From JAMWCX01 sp964352425 (GTDB lineage Bacteria > Omnitrophota > Gorgyraeia > 2-01-FULL-45-10), in assembly GCA_964352425.1 (NCBI GenBank), contig CAYGRZ010000012.1, positions 1 to 33,729 on the forward strand: a stretch of 33,729 nucleotides of DNA. The letters are read 5' to 3'. Every line of letters starts with the position of its first letter. Positions within the stretch are counted from its first letter, which is position 1. This document shows positions 28,374 through 33,729 of the stretch, one piece after another. Under the pieces are notes generated by a model, which saw only the letters and a list, made by a program, of their open reading frames with translations, did not search any database and had not been told where the DNA came from. The position numbers and the translations under genes are program-made.

Positions 28374-29123
28374 TCAAGCCTCTTCGTGGGTAAGCACGAG
28401 GGCGAAATATATCGTCGTTAAAAGCGTGAATACGCATGCCTGCACTACTGCGGCGATCAGGACAAGGAAGAAGTTGAAGAGAAAAAGCGGCACGCCCTTT
28501 ATGCCGAAGCCGGCCAGGACCGCAAGCAGCATGTCGTCTCCCCATATGTTCGATCGTAGGCGTAGTGACAGGCTTATCGGCCGTATCAGCTCGCCGATAG
28601 TGTGAAGGAACAGCATGAACACAGGTAGTAATACCGTTGCCGCCAGCATGCCCCGCGGCTTTCCGAGCATATGGTCAGCCCATCCCAGGAGGCCGAGTTG
28701 CCTTATGGCCGTGTACTGAAGGTACACAAAGACCGAGAGCGAGAGTGCGAGCGTCGTAGACCAGCTCGATGTCGGCGATTTCATGAAGGGCATGAGGCTC
28801 ATCATATTCATGGCGAGTATGTATACGAAGAGCGTTCCGATGAACGGCGTAAGGGCCCTTCCCTTCGGCCCGAGGATACCGCATACGAATTTGTCGATTC
28901 CGCCGACGAAAAGCTCGACAACCACCTGCAGCCTTCCCGGCACGATGGTCGCCCTTCGGGAGGCGATAACGGCCAGGATCGTGATAGCGGCTATGGCGAT
29001 GAGCGAGAATATAGTGCCCTCAAGCCACGGATTGCGCTGCAGGAACGCGCCAGCTCCAAACTTGTCGGCCAGGATCGCTACGAGATTCGGAAGTTCAGGC
29101 CGCACTATGTGCGTTTCGGCCAT
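28374..29123 (-). CDS. atpB: ATP synthase Fo a subunit
   Basis: The 249-aa product has about five to six membrane helices. The essential Arg lies in the conserved penultimate helix block FLHTIGELIRPISLSLRLRS followed by NIWGDDMLLAVLAGFGIKGV. The usual SLRLFGN sequence is SLRLRSN here, so an extra Arg lies two residues after the essential Arg. The C-terminal helix LVLIAAVVQACVFTLLTTIY completes the half-channel. It overlaps the upstream atpI-like gene by 19 bases. The ATG at 29123 has only a weak ribosome site, as expected for a coupled gene. Confidence 0.95.
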   Translation of the reverse strand: MAETHIVRPELPNLVAILADKFGAGAFLQRNPWLEGTIFSLIAIAAITILAVIASRRATIVPGRLQVVVELFVGGIDKFVCGILGPKGRALTPFIGTLFVYILAMNMMSLMPFMKSPTSSWSTTLALSLSVFVYLQYTAIRQLGLLGWADHMLGKPRGMLAATVLLPVFMLFLHTIGELIRPISLSLRLRSNIWGDDMLLAVLAGFGIKGVPLFLFNFFLVLIAAVVQACVFTLLTTIYFALVLTHEEA

Positions 29124-29452
29124 ACGTTGACCATCCCTATGACTATCAGGGTCAATGTTACCCCCGCCAGGACGCTCATTACGGGGAAAAGTTTTGATGT
29201 CAATATGAAATAACCGGCCAGGTAGAGCACGGGAAACTTGACGAAAAGGATGGCGGAAAGCTTCGAAGGCGAGTTTTTCAGGATCGCTATCTCAAGAAGC
29301 CCCGTGATCATAGAGAAGTTAATGACGGACCAGAAGGTCGAGATCATAAGCCCCGCCGCCCAGCCGGTATGCCCCCGCGCAATCGTCACGAGCGCAACGG
29401 CAGCAGCGGAAAAAAAAGAGAACCTCATCGTCTTTTTCGCTCTATCGTTCAT
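29105..29452 (-). CDS. atpI: ATP synthase subunit I-like membrane protein
   Basis: The product (115 aa from ATG 29452, AGGGA upstream) has four hydrophobic segments: MRFSFFSAAAVALVTIA, AAGLMISTFWSVINFSMITG, AILFVKFPVLYLAGYFIL and VMSVLAGVTLTLIVIGMVNV. Position before atpB and topology fit AtpI-like proteins, which assist c-ring assembly. The sequence match is weak, so the identity rests partly on the context. Its start overlaps the AtpZ-like gene by ATGA and its end overlaps atpB by 19 bases. Confidence 0.75.
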   Translation of the reverse strand: MNDRAKKTMRFSFFSAAAVALVTIARGHTGWAAGLMISTFWSVINFSMITGLLEIAILKNSPSKLSAILFVKFPVLYLAGYFILTSKLFPVMSVLAGVTLTLIVIGMVNVWPKRT

Positions 29453-29682
29453 TCGTCGTTCCCTGACCGTAAGGCAGCGCGTATTATCATGAGCGTCTCC
29501 TGAGCTGCCGCGATGAGGCCAATTATAGCACAAACGATGAGCGTGTAGTGCGGAAAATTGAAGAGCTTTACGAGGTAATATCCGGCGGCGTAACCGGCGA
29601 GCGGTCCTGCTGCCAGGACGATCGGGATGAGCGACAGGAGGCCGGCCACCCTTATCCGTCGGAAGACCTTTGCCGTGTTCAT
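29449..29682 (-). CDS. AtpZ/AtpI-family small membrane protein
   Basis: Encodes 77 aa with two membrane segments, LLSLIPIVLAAGPLAGYAAG and YTLIVCAIIGLIAAAQETLM, separated by YYLVKLFNFPHY. The PLAGYAAGYYL..IGLIAAAQE pattern is that of AtpZ/AtpI (DUF2500-like F0F1 assembly) proteins found at the start of atp operons. The start overlaps the hydrogenase protease gene by ATGA and the end overlaps atpI by ATGA, physically linking the two gene sets. Confidence 0.8.
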   Translation of the reverse strand: MNTAKVFRRIRVAGLLSLIPIVLAAGPLAGYAAGYYLVKLFNFPHYTLIVCAIIGLIAAAQETLMIIRAALRSGNDE

Positions 29683-30176
29683 ACTATGGCACCTGCCAGC
29701 GCCGCGGCTGCCTTTTTCGCTGAAGATTTTACCGCGCGTGAGATATTGTTGCCGAAATCGACCGATTTCGGCTGTATGCCGATTATCGCCACTTCGCAGC
29801 CGAGAGATCTGACGAGATAGTCGACCAGTATCCTGGCGGGCATTTTATGGGTGGAGAATGATACGCCGCCGCCGACGTCCTGAGGCGTGAAGACGAAGAT
29901 GGTACCCGGCCGCTTGCGCAGGTCTGCGGTATCTATAATGACAAGATGGGACGGCTTATATCGCTTTATTTCACCGGTGAGGTTTTCCGGCGCCGTTTCG
30001 CCGAGGAATATCTTTACGGCGCGGCCTGCCTTACGTCCGGCGAGCGCTTTCTTAAGCTGCGTGGCGGCCAGGATGCCCGCAGCGTCATCGGCGCGCAAGG
30101 ACGAGCCGATGCCGAGCACGGCTATTCTTTTTGCCCCGGACAGTCTACGGCGCAGGATGGTCTGTAGTGTCGGCAC
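29679..30176 (-). CDS. hycI: Hydrogenase maturation endopeptidase, HycI type
   Basis: The 165-aa protein has the HycI/HybD family pattern: IAVLGIGSSLRADDAAGILA (metal-site Asp), HLVIIDTADLRKRPGTIFVF and GGVSFSTHKMPARILVDYLV (conserved His). These peptidases cut the C-terminal extension of the [NiFe] large subunit after nickel is loaded. The large subunit here (31465-32685) does carry such an extension after DPCFSCTDR. It starts with GTG at 30176, overlapping the ferredoxin-like gene by 32 bases, and overlaps the AtpZ-like gene by ATGA. Confidence 0.9.
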   Translation of the reverse strand: MPTLQTILRRRLSGAKRIAVLGIGSSLRADDAAGILAATQLKKALAGRKAGRAVKIFLGETAPENLTGEIKRYKPSHLVIIDTADLRKRPGTIFVFTPQDVGGGVSFSTHKMPARILVDYLVRSLGCEVAIIGIQPKSVDFGNNISRAVKSSAKKAAAALAGAIV

Positions 30177-30504
30177 CGAAGGTCACCTTAAGCTTTTTCC
30201 TGTCAAGGACCGCGAGCTCGAACTCTTTGGTCGATTCAAGCGCCTTCTTCGGGCATGAGTCGACGCACTGGGCGCAGTAGATGCACTTCGCGAGGTTGAA
30301 ATCGGCTTCGAATTTCTTGTCGCCGACCTTCCGTATGGCTATGGCATTGGAGGGGCAGTCCTTCACGCACATCTGGCAGCCTATACAGAGTTCGGGGTGG
30401 AACGCTATCTTGCCGCGGAAATGGTCCGGCATTATCGCCTTCGTGAACGGGTACCGGGTCGTTACCGGTTTTTTGAAGAATGACTGGAGGACCTGCTTGA
30501 TCAT
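30145..30504 (-). CDS. Polyferredoxin subunit of energy-converting hydrogenase (NuoI/EchF-like)
   Basis: The 119-aa product carries two 4Fe-4S motifs: CIGCQMCVKDCP (C40, C43, C46, C50) and CIYCAQCVDSCP (C74, C77, C80, C84). The N-terminal MIKQVLQSFFKKPVTTRYPF matches NuoI/EchF/MbhN-type subunits that pass electrons from ferredoxin to the small subunit. The ATG at 30504 is decided by the family start; the frame stays open upstream through the NuoH-like gene but there is no coding sense. It follows that gene by 14 bases and overlaps hycI. Confidence 0.9.
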   Translation of the reverse strand: MIKQVLQSFFKKPVTTRYPFTKAIMPDHFRGKIAFHPELCIGCQMCVKDCPSNAIAIRKVGDKKFEADFNLAKCIYCAQCVDSCPKKALESTKEFELAVLDRKKLKVTFGADTTDHPAP

Positions 30505-30518
30505 TGTGCCGGGCCTGA

Positions 30519-31460
30519 TCACTTTGCAAGCACCCCTTTCGCGATGAGGCATATGAGTATCTGGAGAAACGCGAACGGTGAGACATATCTCCAGCAGAAG
30601 TCTATCATCTGGTCCATCCTGAGCCGCGCGAATACGGTGCGCGAAAGCGACATGATCGCGATGATGAAGAGTACCTTGGCGATGTAGAGGGCGAATCCAG
30701 CCGCGGCCCCCAGTTCGAGGCCCAGCGGCAGGTATACCGCCGCGATCAGCGACGCTCCGACGATGGCCTCGATGTTGATCGAAAGCCTGAAGAGCCCCAA
30801 GAGGCGCCCGCTGTACTCGGTGAACGTGCCGGCCACTATCTCGGTCTCGGCCTCCGGAATGTCGAACGGCACCTTCTCGAGCTTTCCGAGCAGCGCGATG
30901 ATAGAGATGATGAAGCCTATGATATTGAAGCACCAGTACCACGGATGAGTATCGTAAAACCGCGCCATACTGCTTAACGACCACGTGTCCGCCAGCAGCG
31001 CGGGCGCGAGCATGCACATGAGGAGCGGCACTTCATACGCGAAGAGCTGCGTGAGCGACCGGATCGCGCCTATCTTGGAGTAGAGCGACGTCGAATACCA
31101 CCCTCCGAGAAAGTACGTGAGTGTGGGTATCGTCAGGAGATAGATCACGACGATCAAGTCGCCGTTAAATGAATACAGCGCTCGTGCGTTCCAGAGCGGG
31201 ATGTAAAAATACGCGGTGACGGTGGCTGCGAGCGCGAATATCGGCATCGCCTTGAACATCCTGGGGTTCGCCTCTTCCGGTACGATGTCCTCTTTCGAAG
31301 CGAGCTTTATGAAGTCGGCCAGTGGCTGGAAGAACGGCGGGCCCGCCCTGTTCTGGAGCCTGGCATACAGCTTTCGGTCTATGTATTCGACGATAAAGCC
31401 CGCCACCGCCAGGAACAGGAACCCGGGAAATATGAGCATGCAGAAAAGCGCCGCCACCAT
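30519..31460 (-). CDS. Membrane subunit of energy-converting hydrogenase (NuoH/EchB/HycD-like)
   Basis: The 313-aa protein has about eight membrane helices. It shows the complex I subunit 1 pattern: AGFIVEYIDRKLYARLQNRA, GPPFFQPLADFIKLASKEDI, LGKLEKVPFDIPEAETEIVA then GTFTEYSGRLLGLFRLSINI, and FARLRMDQMIDFCWRYVSPF. This subunit forms the foot of the ion channel next to the quinone-cavity equivalent. It follows the large subunit by 4 bases. Family is clear, but the exact hydrogenase subgroup cannot be decided by eye. Confidence 0.92.
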   Translation of the reverse strand: MVAALFCMLIFPGFLFLAVAGFIVEYIDRKLYARLQNRAGPPFFQPLADFIKLASKEDIVPEEANPRMFKAMPIFALAATVTAYFYIPLWNARALYSFNGDLIVVIYLLTIPTLTYFLGGWYSTSLYSKIGAIRSLTQLFAYEVPLLMCMLAPALLADTWSLSSMARFYDTHPWYWCFNIIGFIISIIALLGKLEKVPFDIPEAETEIVAGTFTEYSGRLLGLFRLSINIEAIVGASLIAAVYLPLGLELGAAAGFALYIAKVLFIIAIMSLSRTVFARLRMDQMIDFCWRYVSPFAFLQILICLIAKGVLAK

Positions 31461-31464
31461 CGTA

Positions 31465-32685
31465 TTAGAGCCTCTCGCTCAGTTTTTTGTTCAGTTTTGA
31501 GAAATCGATGCCTTTGCCGCGGTACCACTCTATGCTGTACGCGCGCAGGTCTTCCCACGCCATGCGCCGCCGCGGCGCCGCCCGGCGCCGCCGTATTGAG
31601 ACAGATCTGTCGGTGCACGAGAAACACGGGTCTATGGCTGCGATGACGATCGGCAGGTCCGCCAGCTGCCTGTCCTCGAGCATCTTGGCGACGGTCTGGA
31701 TATTGGCGAGCGTCGGAGCGCGCACCTTCACCCTTTCGGGCTTGTCGGTGCCGTTGGCCTTCACGTAATGGACATCCTCGCCGCGCGGCGCTTCATACCG
31801 GCTCAGCGCCTCGCCGGGCGGTATCCTGCGCGGCGCCCTGACGGCGATGGGACCGCCGGGCATCTTTTTCAGGGCCTGGCGTATTATCCTGTAGGCCTCC
31901 ATCAGTTCGCCCATCCGCACGAGCGTCCTGCCGTAGACGTCGCAGTGATCATCGGTAATTACTTGGAAGTCAAGTTCGCCGTACGCCGCGTACGGGTCGT
32001 CGTGCCTCGTGTCGCGGGCGATCCCCGACGCTCTGGCCGTCGGCCCGACAGCGCCCAGCGAGAGCGCGTCTTCGCGCGGGAGCATTCCGACGCCGGAGAG
32101 CCTGTTGATCAGCGTCCTCTCTTCGGTAGCGACCTGTATGTAGTATTTCGTCCGCTCCTCGAGGGTATCCATCGCCTTCATGATATCGTCGATCTCCGTG
32201 CCCGCAATATCGCGGCGGACGCCTCCTATCGTGTTGATGCCGTAGTTGACGCGGTTGCCGGTGAGCTCTGCGAGGATGTCCATAACGATCTCGCGGTCGC
32301 GCCACGTGTACATCAGCAGCGTGTCGAACCCGACTTCGTGTCCGGCCACGCCGAGCCACAGAAGGTGCGAGTGTATCCTCTCGAGCTCCGCGATGACCGT
32401 GCGGATGTAGAGCGCGCGCTTGGGAACGCCAAGGCCGGCGATCTCCTCGACGGCCTGGACGAACGCGGTCGAATGGGCGTGGGAGCATATGCCGCAAATG
32501 CGCTCGATCAGGTACACGTCCTGGACATACGTCCTCTCTTCGCAGGCCTTCTCTATACCGCGGTGGTTGTAACCGAGCCGCGCGCTGAATGCCATGATCC
32601 TCTCGCCGCTCAAGGTTACGCTGAAGCTCTCCGGCTCCTTCAATGCCGGGTGCTGCGGCCCGACGGGTATGACGACGTTACGCAT
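31465..32685 (-). CDS. [NiFe] hydrogenase large subunit, group 4 (NuoD/EchE/HycE-like)
   Basis: The 406-aa product has both nickel-ligand motifs: ERICGICSHAHS (C64, C67) and DPCFSCTDR (C354, C357). It is therefore a real hydrogenase, not a complex I NuoD, in which these Cys are lost. Other family blocks: VGPQHPALKEPESFSVTLSG and ARLGYNHRGIEKACEERTYV. After the Arg of DPCFSCTDR there remain 46 residues, including a basic stretch RRRRAAPRRR, which would be the peptide removed by the HycI protease encoded downstream. The 5' end overlaps the NuoC-like gene by 8 bases. Confidence 0.94.
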   Translation of the reverse strand: MRNVVIPVGPQHPALKEPESFSVTLSGERIMAFSARLGYNHRGIEKACEERTYVQDVYLIERICGICSHAHSTAFVQAVEEIAGLGVPKRALYIRTVIAELERIHSHLLWLGVAGHEVGFDTLLMYTWRDREIVMDILAELTGNRVNYGINTIGGVRRDIAGTEIDDIMKAMDTLEERTKYYIQVATEERTLINRLSGVGMLPREDALSLGAVGPTARASGIARDTRHDDPYAAYGELDFQVITDDHCDVYGRTLVRMGELMEAYRIIRQALKKMPGGPIAVRAPRRIPPGEALSRYEAPRGEDVHYVKANGTDKPERVKVRAPTLANIQTVAKMLEDRQLADLPIVIAAIDPCFSCTDRSVSIRRRRAAPRRRMAWEDLRAYSIEWYRGKGIDFSKLNKKLSERL

Positions 32686-33160
32686 TCTTTTCGTTCTCCA
32701 CTTTATTTTTATCGGCTTTCTTTTTCCAATCCTTGCGGAGCGGGTAATCGCCTTGCGGCCAGTTATCGGGAAGCGGGTAACGGTTCCCGGGCCCGAGCCC
32801 TTTTACCTCGGCTCCAAAAAGGTCTGTCAATTCCCTTTCATAGATCTCGGCGCATGGGAAATAACGCATCACGGTGTTTATCACGGGCCTGTCCTTCGGC
32901 ACGGCTATCTTCAGGCTCAGGACGATGCCGTCAGGGCGCGCCATATGGTATATAAACCCGAGTGCCGCGCCCTCGTCGAGGCCCGTGATCGTGCACAGGA
33001 TCGAGAACTCGAGATCCTTGATAAGATGCGCGAACACTTCCTCGAAGCGCCCGGTATCGACATCCGCGATGATGCGCCGCGCCCTCTGGACCCTTATCCT
33101 GTTCTCGAGGAATCCGAACTTTCCGATAAGAGCGTTTACGATCGTCTCTTCTGCGGCCAT
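32678..33160 (-). CDS. Hydrogenase subunit, NuoC/EchD-like
   Basis: Encodes 160 aa; the pattern LEFSILCTITGLDEGAALGF, then YHMARPDGIVLSLKIAVPKD, EIYERELTDLFGAEVKGLGP and YPLPDNWPQGDYPLRKDW is that of the NuoC 30-kDa family (DLFG..F.G-type motif, YPL). It is a hydrophilic accessory subunit that supports the large-small subunit pair. The Lys-rich C-terminal tail (KKKADKNKVENEKNA) ends in the start of the large subunit gene. Confidence 0.9.
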   Translation of the reverse strand: MAAEETIVNALIGKFGFLENRIRVQRARRIIADVDTGRFEEVFAHLIKDLEFSILCTITGLDEGAALGFIYHMARPDGIVLSLKIAVPKDRPVINTVMRYFPCAEIYERELTDLFGAEVKGLGPGNRYPLPDNWPQGDYPLRKDWKKKADKNKVENEKNA

Positions 33161-33162
33161 CG

Positions 33163-33606
33163 CTACGAGCCCCCTTTTTCTTCAAGGCTTTGCAGCAATT
33201 TTAACACTCCGTCAATGATCGCCCTGGGGCTGGCCGGGCATCCGGGTATGTATGCCGATACGGGAATGACCTGGTCGATGCCCGATTCCACGTTATAGCA
33301 GCCGTCGAAGACGCCGCCGGAGCACGCGCAGCTGCCGACCGCCACGACGAATTTCGGTTCCGGCATCTGGTCGTAGATCCTCTTGAGCCGGTCCCTGACC
33401 ATCCCTGTTACGGGACCCGAGCAGACCAGTACGTCGGCATGCCGCGGCGTTCCTTTGAGTATTACGCCGAAACGCTCCATGTCGTATCTGGGCGTGAGAG
33501 CCGCGACTATCTCGATATCGCAGGCGTTGCAGGCGCCCGTGTTAAAATGCAGTATCCAGGGCGACTTGACGCGCGACCAGTTGACTATTCTGTCTATAGT
33601 TTTCAC
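33163..33606 (-). CDS. [NiFe] hydrogenase small subunit, NuoB/EchC/MbhJ-like
   Basis: The 147-aa protein has the proximal 4Fe-4S cluster ligands C26 and C29 (TGACNACDIE), C93 (GSCACSGG) and C123 (YIPGCPASP), as in NuoB and group 4 small subunits. VLVCSGPVTGMVRDRLKRIY is also typical. It starts with GTG at 33606, with an AAGGTG site six bases upstream. The stop is 2 bases before the NuoC-like start. Together with the genes below it forms a B-C-D-H-I order as in Ech and Mbh clusters. Confidence 0.94.
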   Translation of the reverse strand: MKTIDRIVNWSRVKSPWILHFNTGACNACDIEIVAALTPRYDMERFGVILKGTPRHADVLVCSGPVTGMVRDRLKRIYDQMPEPKFVVAVGSCACSGGVFDGCYNVESGIDQVIPVSAYIPGCPASPRAIIDGVLKLLQSLEEKGGS

Positions 33607-33621
33607 TTGAGCACCTTCTGC

Positions 33622-33729
33622 CTATCTCCTGAAAAGCACCATCAGCCCGACGAGCGCTCCTACTATGTATATGACCGCGATCGCGAACGACTCCTTCGTC
33701 TCGACCGGCACCGTCGTGATCATGAGCGC
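33622..33729 (-). CDS. C-terminal end of a membrane subunit, cut by the window edge
   Basis: Only the last 35 codons are visible: ALMITTVPVETKESFAIAVI then YIVGALVGLMVLFRR, one hydrophobic helix and a short basic end. It lies 15 bases before the small-subunit gene, where energy-converting hydrogenase clusters carry antiporter-like (NuoL/M/N or EchA) or small Mrp-like membrane subunits. The fragment is too short for a firm family call. Confidence 0.6.
   Translation of the reverse strand, partial: ALMITTVPVETKESFAIAVIYIVGALVGLMVLFRR

Noticed and set aside
30505..31017. Open frame extending the ferredoxin-like subunit upstream by 171 codons.
   Set aside because: It overlaps the well-supported NuoH-like gene in another frame, is Arg/His-rich as shadows are, and the family start is at 30504.
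1..33729. CRISPR arrays, tRNA or rRNA genes.
   Set aside because: No regularly spaced repeats and no tRNA- or rRNA-like segments were seen on reading the intergenic regions of either strand.

Overview
The window is a densely packed bacterial segment, nearly all of it read from the minus strand. Most of it looks GC-rich; about 1.3-6.3 kb is visibly AT-richer. Cues to the organism are two lipobox or membrane-anchored envelope proteins (diderm-like cell plan), a group-4 energy-converting [NiFe] hydrogenase, an Nfn-type electron-bifurcating pair next to NADP glutamate dehydrogenase, many anaerobe-type iron-sulfur and radical-SAM proteins, and RAYT-type palindromic repeats. This suggests an uncultured strictly anaerobic or fermentative lineage; the style is compatible with Omnitrophota, but that is inference. 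The run of exactly 100 N inside one gene points to a draft or metagenome assembly.

Layout, left to right. (1) 1-1.3 kb: carA and the 5' end of carB, with a consensus promoter and a structured leader. (2) 1.3-6.3 kb: an accessory zone of gene debris and small genes. It holds a 5'-truncated RhuM-Fic gene with a palindrome inside its coding sequence, small membrane and lysine-rich proteins, a RAYT-derived mini-element, the tail of an XRE regulator, yjbQ, a His-rich DUF6515 gene broken by an in-frame TGA, two envelope proteins, an ORF6N stub behind a palindrome, and several copies of the GGGGACGGTTCT repeat. (3) 6.3-8.1 kb: pyrG with an intrinsic terminator, a terminator-like leader hairpin and a promoter. 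(4) 8.2-11.9 kb: nfnS-nfnL(gltA-like)-gdhA operon with its own promoter and a perfect palindrome in the leader. (5) 11.9-14.3 kb: DUF3786-pfkA-ferritin-like-DUF167 operon. (6) 14.4-16.9 kb: DUF134 regulator, ArsP/DUF318 permease and ArsE/F/G-like redox and efflux genes behind a palindromic operator; arsG contains the assembly gap. (7) 16.9-18.8 kb: a plus-strand Ski2-like helicase with an apparently leaderless promoter. (8) 18.7-22.9 kb: two radical-SAM proteins (one YgiQ), a HAD phosphatase and a DUF296 protein. (9) 23.0-33.7 kb: a complete F1Fo ATP synthase operon directly downstream of, and overlapping with, an energy-converting hydrogenase module.

How the parts fit. The hydrogenase would oxidise ferredoxin, make H2 and build an ion gradient; the ATP synthase encoded next to it would spend that gradient. 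The hydrogenase protease, atpZ, atpI and atpB overlap one another, so the two machines are probably co-transcribed. NfnSL with GdhA would link ferredoxin/NADH/NADPH balance to ammonium assimilation. carA and pyrG carry nearly the same leader hairpin arm (19 of 22 bases) behind near-identical promoters. This is the best candidate in the window for an undescribed regulatory system: a shared pyrimidine-gene RNA element. No tRNA, rRNA or CRISPR array was seen.
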